Shown here: in pieces, positions 1 to 8,012 of the stretch | Numbering within the stretch: position 1 is the stretch's first letter | Layout of the letters: every line of letters starts with the position of its first letter | NCBI GenBank assembly: GCA_937922785.1 | Contig: CALAJQ010000028.1 | Location: forward strand, 1-42,071 | Direction: 5' to 3' | From: an uncultured Acidimicrobiales bacterium | Lineage (GTDB): Bacteria; Actinomycetota; Acidimicrobiia; Acidimicrobiales; SZUA-35 | DNA length: 42,071 bases | Translations under genes and position numbers: made by a program | The notes under the pieces: generated by a model | The model's database searches: none | What the model saw: only the letters and a program-made list of their open reading frames with translations | What the model was told of the DNA's origin: nothing

Positions 1-1
1 G

Positions 2-241
2 GAGGGTGGCCGTCATAAGCCGTTCTTTGGTAACTATCGTCCGCAGTTTTATTTCCGTACTACTGATATTACGGGGACTGTGACTTTGCCTGAGGGTACT
101 GAGATGTGTATGCCGGGTGATAACACTGAGATGTCTGTTGAGTTGATTAATCCGATTGCTATGGATGAGGGTTTGCGGTTTGCTATTCGTGAGGGTGGCC
201 GGACTGTTGGCGCTGGCCGCGTAACAAAGATCAACAAATAA
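2..241 (+). CDS. tuf: Elongation factor Tu, C-terminal fragment (cut by window edge)
   Basis: The frame is open from the left edge and encodes 79 residues of EF-Tu domain 3, including the family signatures [24 protein letters not shown] and [15 protein letters not shown] before the stop. EF-Tu carries aminoacyl-tRNA to the ribosomal A site as a GTP complex. The G domain lies outside the window. The TAA stop shares its last base with the rpsJ ATG (TAATG), so the two genes are probably co-transcribed and translationally coupled, as in the str operon. Third codon positions up to about base 210 are almost all T or G, unlike the C/G/A mix of the ribosomal genes that follow; the last codons return to normal usage. 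Confidence 0.97.
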   Translation, partial: EGGRHKPFFGNYRPQFYFRTTDITGTVTLPEGTEMCMPGDNTEMSVELINPIAMDEGLRFAIREGGRTVGAGRVTKINK

Positions 242-561
242 TGGCAACTAAGCAGAAGATTCGCATCCGCCTCAAGGCCTACGATCACGAAATCATTGAT
301 CAGTCAACCAAGAAGATCGTTGAGACCGTCGAGCGCACCAACGCCGAGTTCCGTGGTCCAGTCCCACTCCCTACTGACAAGCACCGTTTCTGTGTGATTC
401 GGTCGCCTCATAAGGACAAGGACAGCCGTGAGCACTTCGAGATGCGAATCCACAAGCGTCTGATCGACATCTTGGATCCGAACCCGAAGACCGTCGACTC
501 GCTACAGCGTTTAGAGCTGCCGGCTGGTGTTGACATCGAGATCAAGATCCAGCAGGTATGA
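241..561 (+). CDS. rpsJ: 30S ribosomal protein S10
   Basis: This 106-residue protein is of usual S10 length and matches the family along its whole span ([46 protein letters not shown]). S10 sits in the head of the 30S subunit and doubles as NusE, a partner of NusB in transcription antitermination. The start is fixed by the one-base overlap with the tuf stop. Unlike the standard S10 operon, the next gene is not rplC: an intrinsic-terminator-like hairpin and an envelope gene follow. Here rpsJ therefore looks like the last gene of the str operon. Confidence 0.97.
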   Translation: MATKQKIRIRLKAYDHEIIDQSTKKIVETVERTNAEFRGPVPLPTDKHRFCVIRSPHKDKDSREHFEMRIHKRLIDILDPNPKTVDSLQRLELPAGVDIEIKIQQV

Positions 562-635
562 CCTAGTCCTCGGGCTGAGGGAACGTCTTTCGAGGCTTCC
601 GACACGCCTTCAGGCACATAGTTAGACCTTCAGAG

Positions 636-667
636 GACCCGGATGGCAATTGCCTCCGGGTTCTTTG
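636..667 (+). terminator. Intrinsic terminator-like hairpin after rpsJ
   Basis: The arms ACCCGGA (637-643) and TCCGGGT (655-661) continue as GGC/GCC around an AATT loop, with one bulged T at 644. That makes ten base pairs, followed by TCTTT. Its form and position 75 bases past the rpsJ stop suggest termination or attenuation of the tuf-rpsJ transcript. The hairpin contains the only in-frame ATG (643) of the next gene. Confidence 0.6.
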
Positions 668-1995
668 CCGTTGTGGCGCGTTCGGGCCTCATCAGCCGGG
701 CTATTGTTGTCGGTGTGGCAGACGCAGTGGATCCAGAGGAATTTCTGCGGGAATTGACCTCGTTTAACGAAGAGCCCGCAGTGGCACCCAAACAGCCGGC
801 GAAGGCAACGGAACGACCAGGAGAGTCGGCGCCGCGGTCAAGTCAGGTACCGCCTGATCCGGGACGAGGTCGCCGCCAAACTGAGGGACCCCCAGTTGTT
901 GCTAGTGACGGTCGAAGAGCAGACGATCAGCGTCGCCTTCGCGCTGGCGCCGCTGCAGTCGCAGGGGGAGCGGTTGGCACAAAGGCGCCGGTCACTACCC
1001 AGACTGGGGCTGGGGACAACGGCGATGAGAGAAAGAGTCTGGTCGGGCTTCTGGTAGCTGCAATCGCCACGGTTCTGATCCTGTCATGGATTGCAACCAG
1101 CTGCCTTGGCGATGACGACGGAATCATTGATGCCGGTTCTTCTTCTGAGACAACCGACGTGGATGAGTCAGCCGATTCTTCAGTTGCCACCACGAGCACC
1201 ACAACAGCTACCACCGCACCTCCAACCACCACCGCCGCAGTGGATCTTGGAGCAGAGGCTGCAGCCGCCTTGGCCGCAGCCGGTATTGAGGGCATTACCG
1301 CAACCGCAAACGGTTCGACGATCGTTTTGGCTGGCAATGCTCCCGATGAGGCAGCAAAAGCGGCTGCACAAGCTGCTGTCGAGGGCCTGGCCGGAGTTGA
1401 AGCTGTTGACAACCAGATCACCGTTGCGGCCGCTCGCGATATCAACGCAGAAGCCAACGCGGCGCTGGCGGCAGCCGGAATAACCGGTGTGACAGCCACT
1501 GTTGCTGGCGATGTCGCAACGTTGACCGGCGAAGCCGCCAATGGTGAACAACGCCTGGCTGCCGAGCTTGCAATGTTGGGTATCGCTGGAATTGAGACGG
1601 TCGATAACCAGATCACCCTGCCGCCAACCCCGGCCGAGATCCTTACAGGAACTCTTAACGAGGTCGTTCTTGCCAACCCGATCCAGTTCTCGACAGGATC
1701 GGCCGACATCCGTAGCGAATCTCAACCGATTCTGGACCAAGTAGCTGAGCTGCTGGCTGCCAATCCCGATGGGGCTGTAGAAGTTGGTGGTCACACCGAT
1801 TCTGACGGAGGAGCCGAAGGCAACCGAGAGCTGAGCCAAGAAAGGGCGCAGTCGGTGCTGGACTATCTGGTATCAAAGGGCGTCGATCCGGCCCGTCTAA
1901 CTGCAGTGGGTTATGGCGAAGACGCCCCCTTGGTCCCGAACGACTCTGGCGACAACAAAAGAAAGAACCGCCGAATCGAGTTCACGGTCAGCTGA
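643..1995 (+). CDS. BON/OmpA-domain envelope protein (ArfA/OmpATb-like)
   Basis: Up to 450 residues. There is a charged, proline-rich N-terminal region to about residue 130, a single membrane segment at about 133-154, and a Thr/Ser-rich linker. Two BON-like repeats follow at about 200-258 and 262-325, each ending in VDNQIT. The C-terminal OmpA peptidoglycan-binding domain (about 335-450) shows GHTDSDGG, NRELSQERAQSVLDYL, GYGEDAP and NRRIEF. The same domain order occurs in mycobacterial ArfA/OmpATb, so anchoring between membrane and peptidoglycan is the likely role; substrate is unknown. The ATG at 643 lies inside a terminator-like stem and has no clear ribosome site. GTG at 715 or 727 are alternative starts that keep all domains. 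The position between rpsJ and rplC is unusual. A stem-loop follows the stop. Confidence 0.85.
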   Translation: MAIASGFFAVVARSGLISRAIVVGVADAVDPEEFLRELTSFNEEPAVAPKQPAKATERPGESAPRSSQVPPDPGRGRRQTEGPPVVASDGRRADDQRRLRAGAAAVAGGAVGTKAPVTTQTGAGDNGDERKSLVGLLVAAIATVLILSWIATSCLGDDDGIIDAGSSSETTDVDESADSSVATTSTTTATTAPPTTTAAVDLGAEAAAALAAAGIEGITATANGSTIVLAGNAPDEAAKAAAQAAVEGLAGVEAVDNQITVAAARDINAEANAALAAAGITGVTATVAGDVATLTGEAANGEQRLAAELAMLGIAGIETVDNQITLPPTPAEILTGTLNEVVLANPIQFSTGSADIRSESQPILDQVAELLAANPDGAVEVGGHTDSDGGAEGNRELSQERAQSVLDYLVSKGVDPARLTAVGYGEDAPLVPNDSGDNKRKNRRIEFTVS

Positions 1996-2011
1996 TCTGA
2001 TCGGATCAGCT
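1990..2011 (+). terminator. Stem-loop at the end of the OmpA-family gene
   Basis: AGCTGATC (1990-1997) pairs perfectly with GATCAGCT (2004-2011) around a six-base loop and overlaps the stop codon. There is no T-run after it, so it may be a weak or factor-dependent terminator, or may only protect the mRNA 3' end. Confidence 0.4.
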
Positions 2012-2231
2012 TCAAAAGATGTCACTATTGGTGCGTTCGGCTTCTCGGACCGGTAGCCTTTCCTAGTTCGCCTCATTTGAGGCGGGACAACCGACGTCCG
2101 TGAAGGCCCAAGGCTGCCAGCCTGGGAACCACATGGCAAAACCGAGAATTCGCTCCGTTCAGCCCTGTGCTAGCGGAGCGTTCGCGTGAAAGGCCCTCAG
2201 TTCGGGGGCCCGCTGACGGGGAAAGAACGCT
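2012..2231 (+). promoter_or_regulatory. Structured 5' leader upstream of rplC
   Basis: This 220-base gap has no convincing gene. It carries three compact hairpins on the + strand. CGCCTCA/TGAGGCG lies at 2069-2084 with a two-base loop. CCC-A-AGGCT/AGCCTGGG lies at 2107-2126 with one bulge and a GCC loop. GGCCCTC/GGGGGCC lies at 2192-2210. Ribosomal operons are often controlled by leader RNAs that bind one of their own proteins (L4 for the S10 operon in gammaproteobacteria), so an autoregulatory leader is a reasonable inference. I found no clear -35/-10 pair in it. Confidence 0.45.
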
Positions 2232-2882
2232 ATGGCAACTAAAGCAATTGTCGGCCAAAAGGTCGGCATGACACAGGTATGGGACGACGACAACAACATC
2301 GTTCCTGTAACCGTGGTCAAGATCGATACCTGCCATGTTGTGCAGGTTAAAACCTCAGAATCTCATGGCTACAACGCCATCCAGGTAACTGTTGGCACCA
2401 AGGATCCAAAGAAGCTGAACAAGCCCGAGGCTGGCCATTACGCCGCTGCTGGCGTTCAGTCAGGTCGTCAACTGCTTGAGCTTCGCATCGACGACGTTTC
2501 AACCTATGAGGTTGGACAAGAACTCGACGCTTCAACATTTGAAGCAGGCGAGATTGTCGATGCAATCGGCACCTCAAAGGGCCAAGGCTTCACCGGTGTA
2601 ATGAAGCGTCACAACTTCAAGGGCGGCCGTGCCACTCACGGCGCTCACTTGGTTCACCGTATGCCAGGCTCAATTGGCCAGTGCGCAACACCTGGTCGAG
2701 TGTTCAAGGGCAAGAAGATGGCTGGCCACTCAGGTAACCAGCGAACTACTACTCAGAACCTCAAGATTGTTAAGTCAGATGTAGAAGATGGCTTCGTACT
2801 CGTTAAGGGTGCTGTACCTGGCCCGAAGGGCGGAACAGTAATCATCCGCAACGCCATCAAGAACCATAAGGGAAGTGCGTAA
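2232..2882 (+). CDS. rplC: 50S ribosomal protein L3
   Basis: This 216-residue protein matches L3, including the N-terminal VGQKVGMTQVWD and the loop FKGGRATHGAHLVHRMPGSIG with the GKKMAGHSG motif that reaches towards the peptidyl transferase centre. L3 is an early 50S assembly protein. The ATG at 2232 sits behind a purine-rich GGGGAAAG site. It is the first gene of the S10-type operon here, because rpsJ lies 1.7 kb upstream with the tuf transcript. Its stop overlaps the rplD ATG by one base. Confidence 0.97.
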   Translation: MATKAIVGQKVGMTQVWDDDNNIVPVTVVKIDTCHVVQVKTSESHGYNAIQVTVGTKDPKKLNKPEAGHYAAAGVQSGRQLLELRIDDVSTYEVGQELDASTFEAGEIVDAIGTSKGQGFTGVMKRHNFKGGRATHGAHLVHRMPGSIGQCATPGRVFKGKKMAGHSGNQRTTTQNLKIVKSDVEDGFVLVKGAVPGPKGGTVIIRNAIKNHKGSA

Positions 2883-3514
2883 TGGTCTCGGTTGCAGTAA
2901 AAACCGCCGCAGGCAAAGCCTCCGGAAGTATCGACCTGGACGACTCAACCTTCGGGATTGAGCCCAATATTTCTGTAATGCACCAGGTAGTTACCGCTCA
3001 GCTGGCATCACGCCGTGCAGGAACTCACTCCACCAAAACTCGCTCAGAGGTTCGTGGTGGCGGAGCCAAGCCTTGGAAGCAGAAAGGCACCGGCCGAGCC
3101 CGTGCCGGTACAACTCGTGCGCCTCAGTGGGTTGGCGGCGGAATTGCCCACGGTCCAAAGCCCCGTGACTACAGCCAGCGCACCAACAAGAAGATGATCA
3201 AGCTTGCTCTTCGCAGCGCACTAAGTGATCGTGCCGCCGAGGACAAGATTGTCGTTATTGACGGCTGGGGTTTCGGCGACAAGCCAAGCACCAAGGCCGC
3301 TGCCGCAGTATTGAGCGCCGCAGGGGTTGAAGGCAAGGCACTTGTTGTACTCGATCGTGAAGACACCACAGCGTGGATGAGCTTCCGAAACATCTCCACA
3401 GTCCACTCAGTGGCTGTTGATCAACTGAACACCTATGACATCCTCGCCGCTGACTACTTGGTCTTCAACTCACAGACCTTGCTAGACGCAGGCGCTGCAC
3501 GAGGGGATAAGTAA
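2882..3514 (+). CDS. rplD: 50S ribosomal protein L4
   Basis: This 210-residue protein is of normal L4 length. The conserved extended loop is visible (RSEVRGGGAKPWKQKGTGRARAGTTRAPQWVGGGIAHGPKPRDYS), part of which lines the exit tunnel. L4 is the known translational and transcriptional repressor of the S10 operon in enterobacteria; the leader before rplC is where such control could act here, but that is inference. It is coupled by one-base overlaps to rplC upstream and rplW downstream. Confidence 0.97.
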   Translation: MVSVAVKTAAGKASGSIDLDDSTFGIEPNISVMHQVVTAQLASRRAGTHSTKTRSEVRGGGAKPWKQKGTGRARAGTTRAPQWVGGGIAHGPKPRDYSQRTNKKMIKLALRSALSDRAAEDKIVVIDGWGFGDKPSTKAAAAVLSAAGVEGKALVVLDREDTTAWMSFRNISTVHSVAVDQLNTYDILAADYLVFNSQTLLDAGAARGDK

Positions 3515-3807
3515 TGCGAGATCCACACGACATCATCATTCGTCCGATCATTTCGGAAAAGACCTACGGCCAGGCCGAGGCTTTTAACTCCTACACCTTC
3601 GTTGTTTCTCCTAAGGCCTCAAAGCCAGAGATCTCCGACGCCATTGAAGCAATCTTTGACGGTGTGAAGGTATCTAACGTCAACACGATGAACCGCAAGG
3701 GTAAAACCAAGCGTGACCGTCGTAGCGGCCGAACTAACAAGCGTCCCGACACCAAGCGAGCGATCATCACCCTTTCTGAGGGCGAGATCGAGCTCTACTC
3801 GAGCTGA
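3514..3807 (+). CDS. rplW: 50S ribosomal protein L23
   Basis: This 97-residue protein begins RDPHDIIIRPIISEKTY, the typical L23 start, and has the conserved basic segment VNTMNRKGKTKRDRRSGRTNKRPDTKRAIITL. L23 surrounds the tunnel exit and is the docking site of trigger factor and signal recognition particle. The start overlaps the rplD stop by one base, and rplB follows after 13 bases. Confidence 0.96.
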   Translation: MRDPHDIIIRPIISEKTYGQAEAFNSYTFVVSPKASKPEISDAIEAIFDGVKVSNVNTMNRKGKTKRDRRSGRTNKRPDTKRAIITLSEGEIELYSS

Positions 3808-3820
3808 GGACTGAGAACCA

Positions 3821-4657
3821 ATGGCTATTCGCAAGCGTAAACCAACAAGCCCCGGGCGTCGTTTCCAGACCTCCAGCGACTTCTCAGACATCACAACGAC
3901 GTCTCCAGAAAAGTCACTGCTGGCAAAGAAGCACAGCACCGGTGGACGTAACAACTACGGTCGCAAGACTTCTCGTCACCGTGGTGGTGGCCACAAGCAG
4001 CGCTACCGCATCATTGACTTCCGACGCAACAAGGACGGCGTTCCCGCCACCGTTGCATCGATTGAATATGACCCGAACCGCAACTGCCGCATCGCGTTGC
4101 TTAACTACCACGATGGTGAGAAGCGATACATCCTTGCTCCTCGCAATCTGACTGTTGGCAACAAGGTCGAAAGTGGCCCTGGATCAGACATCAAGCCTGG
4201 CAACGCCATGCCGATGCGCTACATCCCAGTCGGTACAGTCATCCATGCCGTTGAGCTTCAGCCTGGTGGCGGGGCCAAGATGGCACGCTCAGCTGGCACA
4301 AGTGTTCAGCTAGTTGCTAAGGAAGGCGTTAGTGCCACCTTGCGTCTGCCCTCTACTGAGATGCGCCGAGTCAGCATTGATTGCGTCGCAACTATTGGTG
4401 AGGTCGGCAACGCCGAGCACGAGCTAATCAAGATTGGTAAAGCCGGTCGCAACCGCTGGAAGGGCAAGCGCCCCCAAACTCGTGGCGTCGCCATGAACCC
4501 AGTGGACCATCCTCACGGTGGTGGCGAAGGCAAGACTTCCGGTGGACGGCACCCAGTGTCTCCATGGGGTCAAAAAGAAGGTCGCACGCGTGCGAGAAAC
4601 AAGAAGTCAGATGATCAGATCGTACGTCGTCGTCGTAAGAAGGGCGGTAGGAGGTAG
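3821..4657 (+). CDS. rplB: 50S ribosomal protein L2
   Basis: This 278-residue protein is of standard length. It has the N-terminal [11 protein letters not shown], the RNA-binding core ([30 protein letters not shown]) and the C-terminal [19 protein letters not shown], which contains the histidine important for peptidyl transferase function. L2 joins the subunits and binds 23S domain IV. The ATG has a purine-rich GAGGACTGAG site just upstream. rpsS follows after two bases. Confidence 0.97.
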   Translation: MAIRKRKPTSPGRRFQTSSDFSDITTTSPEKSLLAKKHSTGGRNNYGRKTSRHRGGGHKQRYRIIDFRRNKDGVPATVASIEYDPNRNCRIALLNYHDGEKRYILAPRNLTVGNKVESGPGSDIKPGNAMPMRYIPVGTVIHAVELQPGGGAKMARSAGTSVQLVAKEGVSATLRLPSTEMRRVSIDCVATIGEVGNAEHELIKIGKAGRNRWKGKRPQTRGVAMNPVDHPHGGGEGKTSGGRHPVSPWGQKEGRTRARNKKSDDQIVRRRRKKGGRR

Positions 4658-4659
4658 TC

Positions 4660-4941
4660 ATGCCACGTAGCTTGAAGAAGGGTGCCTGGGTAGATGACCA
4701 TCTCTTGAAGAAGGTCGACGCCCTGAACGAAAAAGGTTCAAAGCAGGTCATCAAGACCTGGAGCCGTCGTTCCACAATCATTCCAGACATGGTGGGTCAC
4801 ACAATTGCGGTCCATGACGGCCGTAAGCACGTGCCTGTCTATGTCACAGAATCAATGGTTGGTCACAAGTTGGGCGAGTTCTCGCCAACTCGGACCTTCC
4901 GCTATCACGCAGGCCAAGAGAAGTCGACGGGTCGCCGATGA
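4660..4941 (+). CDS. rpsS: 30S ribosomal protein S19
   Basis: This 93-residue protein matches S19 throughout ([65 protein letters not shown]). S19 forms a complex with S13 in the 30S head near the A-site tRNA. Its end overlaps the start of rplV by four bases (ATGA), indicating translational coupling. Confidence 0.97.
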   Translation: MPRSLKKGAWVDDHLLKKVDALNEKGSKQVIKTWSRRSTIIPDMVGHTIAVHDGRKHVPVYVTESMVGHKLGEFSPTRTFRYHAGQEKSTGRR

Positions 4942-5813
4942 GTACCGCGCTAGCCCCTCGCCCCGGCACCAAGGCCAAGATCCGGTACCTGCGGATGTCG
5001 GCCTCTAAGGTCCGAATCGTTCTGAACCTGATTCGTGGCAAGTCTGCTGCTGAAGCACTTCAGATCCTGGCCCTCTCTGAGCGCCTTGCTTCACGAGACA
5101 TCGAGAAGTGCCTGCGATCAGCAATTGCGAACGCAGAACACAACGATGACATCCCAGCAGAAGAGCTGTTTGTTTCAGAGTGCTTCGCCGATGAAGGTCC
5201 AACCATCAAGCGCTTCCGCCCCCGGGCCCGAGGTCGTGCTGGTTCAATTCATAAGCAGACCTGTCACGTAACAGTTGCTGTGAGCCGTTACACCACCGAA
5301 GAGATCGACGAACAGAACGCATCAGCTGCGGCCAAGGCATCAAGCCGAGGCACCGCTGGCGGTGCAAAGAAGAAGTCCTCTTCCGCTAACCGAAGTGCCA
5401 GGGTTGCCGCCTCTAAGGGCGACAGCGCTGATGCGCCAGAAACAGCTGACGCCAAGGCGGTAGCCGACGAGGCTCCAGTTGAAGACACAGTTGTCGAAGA
5501 GGTAGCAGTTGAAGAAGTAGCAGTTGAAGAGGCTGCAGTCGAAGAAACAGCTCCAGAGGCCGCTGATTCTGACAACGACGGTGAGTCCGATGCCACTGAT
5601 GAGTCGCCGCACGGTGACGGATCACGGCTCGCAACTGATGATGATGCAATGCCCGAGGGCTTTGAAATCAAGGGCAACGCTTCCAGCAAGCTCTACCACG
5701 TTCCCGGAAGTTCGTTCTATGACCGAACAAAGGCTGAAGTGTGGTTCGCAACCGAAGAAGCCGCAGAAGCCGCTGGTTTCCAGAAGCCAGCTAGCCAGAG
5801 AGACGAGGCCTAA
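4938..5813 (+). CDS. rplV: 50S ribosomal protein L22 with long acidic linker and C-terminal extra domain
   Basis: Residues 1 to about 118 are an ordinary L22 ([29 protein letters not shown], then a tunnel-hairpin region ending [26 protein letters not shown]). L22 is normally about 110-130 residues; this protein has 291. Residues 119-237 are a low-complexity Ala/Glu/Ser linker that contains five 15-base repeats. Residues 238-283 form a compact motif ([38 protein letters not shown]). From memory it resembles the small module RefSeq calls the sunset domain, found at C-termini of actinobacterial proteins. The reading frame is unbroken, and rpsC starts on the last base of the stop. The function of the added domain is unknown. 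Confidence 0.93.
   Translation: MSTALAPRPGTKAKIRYLRMSASKVRIVLNLIRGKSAAEALQILALSERLASRDIEKCLRSAIANAEHNDDIPAEELFVSECFADEGPTIKRFRPRARGRAGSIHKQTCHVTVAVSRYTTEEIDEQNASAAAKASSRGTAGGAKKKSSSANRSARVAASKGDSADAPETADAKAVADEAPVEDTVVEEVAVEEVAVEEAAVEETAPEAADSDNDGESDATDESPHGDGSRLATDDDAMPEGFEIKGNASSKLYHVPGSSFYDRTKAEVWFATEEAAEAAGFQKPASQRDEA
5472..5546 (+). repeat. Five tandem 15-base units in the rplV linker
   Basis: Units begin at 5472, 5487, 5502, 5517 and 5532. The middle pair is nearly identical (GTAGCAGTTGAAGAA / GTAGCAGTTGAAGAG) and the outer ones have drifted. Each encodes a five-residue step of the form A/V-x-V-E-E, so length change keeps the reading frame. Confidence 0.85.
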
Positions 5814-6700
5814 TGGGTCAGAAAGTAAACCCGTATGGTTTCCGCCTCGGCGTAACCACCGACTGGAAGAGTCGTTGGTTTGCCGATCGCGAGGAATACC
5901 GCCAGTACCTAATCGAAGATCGCAACATCCGTGACTTCCTAATGACTGAACTACCGAATGCTGCAATCAGCCGGGTAGAGGTTGAGCGGACCCGTGACAA
6001 GCTCCAGGTCGATGTGCACACAGCACGCCCAGGAATCGTCATTGGTCGCAAGGGCTCAGAAGCAGATCGACTTCGTCAGGGTCTAACCAAGCTCACCGGT
6101 AACCCACGGGTGAAGCTGAACATCATCGAGATCAAGCAAGCCGAACTCGATGCCGCACTAATCGCCCAGGGCGTAGCCGACCAGCTCGCTGGCCGTATGG
6201 CATTCCGTAGGGCTATGAAGCGTGCAGTACAGAACGCAATGAAGGCCGGGGCTAAGGGTATTCGTATCCAGTGTTCGGGTCGTCTTGGTGGCGCCGAAAT
6301 GGGTCGTACCGAGACCTACCGTGAGGGTCGAGTTCCACTTCACACCCTTCGTGCCGACATTGACTATGGACTTCGTGAGGCTCACACCACTTATGGCCGC
6401 ATTGGCGTAAAGGTTTGGCTTTACAAGGGTGACATTCTTCCCTACAAAGCTTCGGTTAACCAAGCGGCCAAGGACGCAGCTCTTGCGGTTGATGCTGCGC
6501 CAGAAGCGCCTCGCAAGGTTGTAAGCACCCGCAAGGTTCGCGAAGAAGAGCCTGAAGTTGCTGAAGAGCCAGCGCCGCTGGTTAAAGAAGCAGATCCAGA
6601 ATTTGAACGTCTCCTCGCTGAAGAAGAGGCAATCGAAGAAAGCCTCAAGGGCAAAGGCAACACAGAAGACTTGTCATTCCGCCCAGGAGATGGTGATTAA
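5813..6700 (+). CDS. rpsC: 30S ribosomal protein S3 with acidic C-terminal tail
   Basis: Residues 1 to about 215 are a full S3: [24 protein letters not shown], a KH-type [15 protein letters not shown] segment, then [13 protein letters not shown] and [15 protein letters not shown]3 lies at the mRNA entry channel and has helicase activity with S4 and S5. Residues 216-295 form an extended Glu/Ala-rich tail ([24 protein letters not shown]), longer than in model bacteria; similar tails are known in actinobacterial S3. The ATG overlaps the rplV stop by one base. Confidence 0.96.
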   Translation: MGQKVNPYGFRLGVTTDWKSRWFADREEYRQYLIEDRNIRDFLMTELPNAAISRVEVERTRDKLQVDVHTARPGIVIGRKGSEADRLRQGLTKLTGNPRVKLNIIEIKQAELDAALIAQGVADQLAGRMAFRRAMKRAVQNAMKAGAKGIRIQCSGRLGGAEMGRTETYREGRVPLHTLRADIDYGLREAHTTYGRIGVKVWLYKGDILPYKASVNQAAKDAALAVDAAPEAPRKVVSTRKVREEEPEVAEEPAPLVKEADPEFERLLAEEEAIEESLKGKGNTEDLSFRPGDGD

Positions 6701-6702
6701 TA

Positions 6703-7119
6703 ATGTTGATGCCTAAGAAGGTAAAGCACCGCAAGCAACACCGCGGTCGCACAAAGGGAAAGGCTCGTGGCGGAACCGCCGTGACCTTTGGTGATTACGG
6801 CATTCAGGCTCTTGAGCCAGGGTGGATCACTGCCCGTCAAATCGAAGCAGCCCGTATTGCCATGACTCGTCACGTACGCCGTGGCGGCAAGGTCTGGATC
6901 AACGTCTTCCCCGACAAGCCCATCACACAGAAGCCTGCCGAAACTCGTATGGGATCTGGCAAGGGCAACGTGGAGAAGTGGGTTGCTGTTGTAAAGCCTG
7001 GACGAATCATGTTCGAGCTTGCTTACCCAGACGAGACCGTGGCTCGTGAAGCTATGGAACGTGCTGTTCAGAAGCTTCCAATCCGGGCTCGAGTTATTGG
7101 TCGAGAGGATGGCTTTTAA
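6703..7119 (+). CDS. rplP: 50S ribosomal protein L16
   Basis: This 138-residue protein begins [24 protein letters not shown], the standard L16 start, and contains [36 protein letters not shown]. The start two bases after the rpsC stop agrees with the family. L16 contacts the A-site tRNA and is needed for late 50S maturation. Its stop overlaps the rpmC ATG by one base. Confidence 0.97.
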   Translation: MLMPKKVKHRKQHRGRTKGKARGGTAVTFGDYGIQALEPGWITARQIEAARIAMTRHVRRGGKVWINVFPDKPITQKPAETRMGSGKGNVEKWVAVVKPGRIMFELAYPDETVAREAMERAVQKLPIRARVIGREDGF

Positions 7120-7322
7120 TGGCTAAGAAATCAGTAGTAGAGAACTCAGATGCAGAGCTCCTAGAAGCCTTGGCTGAAGCCAAGAAGGAACTCTTTAACC
7201 TGCGTTTCCAGTTGGCTACCGGCCAGCTTGAGAACACCGCCCGAATTCCTCAGGTCAAGCGGCAAGCCGCTCGGATCAGCACCGAAGTTCGAGCCCGTGA
7301 ATTAGGAGCCAAGAATGGCTGA
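7119..7322 (+). CDS. rpmC: 50S ribosomal protein L29
   Basis: This 67-residue, largely helical protein has the L29 signature [32 protein letters not shown]29 lies near the tunnel exit beside L23. It overlaps rpsQ by eight bases, and the AGGAG in its last codons serves as the ribosome site of rpsQ. Confidence 0.95.
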   Translation: MAKKSVVENSDAELLEALAEAKKELFNLRFQLATGQLENTARIPQVKRQAARISTEVRARELGAKNG

Positions 7323-7647
7323 TTCAGAAGTAGCCAACACAGAAGTAGCTAACACAGAAGTAGCTAACACAGACACAACCGGCGAAGCAACCGGCCCTCG
7401 TCGCAACCGTAAGGTTCGCGAAGGAGTCGTTCGATCGGCAAAGATGGATAAGACTGCAATCGTCGAGGTAACTCGTCGAAGCCGTCACCCTCAGTACAAC
7501 AAGACCGTGCAGCACAACGCCCGGTATTACGTACACGACGAAGAGAACACGCTGAACTCCGGCGACAAAGTTCGAATCGTTGAGACTCGCCCGCTCTCAA
7601 AGAAGAAGCGCTGGCGCCTCTTGGATGTTGTGGAGCGTGCTCGATGA
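7315..7647 (+). CDS. rpsQ: 30S ribosomal protein S17 with repeat-built N-terminal extension
   Basis: Residues from about 30 onward are S17 ([41 protein letters not shown]-type core, [25 protein letters not shown]). S17 binds helices 7 and 11 of 16S rRNA early in assembly. Typical S17 is about 80-90 residues. Here about 28 extra N-terminal residues include three copies of EVANT, encoded by a 15-base tandem repeat. The ATG at 7315 has AGGAG upstream and is the only plausible start. The last bases overlap rplN (ATGA). Confidence 0.95.
   Translation: MADSEVANTEVANTEVANTDTTGEATGPRRNRKVREGVVRSAKMDKTAIVEVTRRSRHPQYNKTVQHNARYYVHDEENTLNSGDKVRIVETRPLSKKKRWRLLDVVERAR
7327..7371 (+). repeat. Three tandem 15-base units at the 5' end of rpsQ
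   Basis: GAAGTAGCCAACACA is followed by two copies of GAAGTAGCTAACACA (7327-7341, 7342-7356, 7357-7371). They differ by one base and encode EVANT three times. Confidence 0.95.
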
Positions 7648-8012
7648 TCCAACAGGAATCCCGACTCAAGATCGCCGACAACTCTGGTGCCAAGGAAGTT
7701 CTTTGCATCAAGGTTCTGGGCGGCTCACGACGCCGTTACGCCGGCGTTGGAGACATCTTCGTTGCAACCGTCAAGGATGCAATCCCAGGTGCTCAGGTAA
7801 AGAAGGGCGAGGTTGTCAAGTGCGTCGTCGTCCGTACTAAGAAAGAACGCCGTCGTCCTGACGGGTCCTATATCCGATTTGATGAGAACGCAGCAGTTCT
7901 AATCAACGAACAGCGCCAGCCTCGTGGCACTCGAATCTTTGGCCCAGTGGGTCGTGAGCTTCGAGACAAGAAGTTTATGCGCATCGTTTCACTCGCACCG
8001 GAGGTGATCTGA
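7644..8012 (+). CDS. rplN: 50S ribosomal protein L14
   Basis: This 122-residue protein matches L14 exactly in length and sequence ([65 protein letters not shown]). L14 sits at the subunit interface and contacts L19 and 16S helix 14. The start overlaps the rpsQ stop (ATGA) and the stop overlaps the rplX ATG by one base. Confidence 0.97.
   Translation: MIQQESRLKIADNSGAKEVLCIKVLGGSRRRYAGVGDIFVATVKDAIPGAQVKKGEVVKCVVVRTKKERRRPDGSYIRFDENAAVLINEQRQPRGTRIFGPVGRELRDKKFMRIVSLAPEVI

Noticed and set aside
927-1839. Long opposite-strand open frames across the OmpA-family gene
   Set aside because: They mirror the Ala/Thr-rich coding strand and have no independent support.
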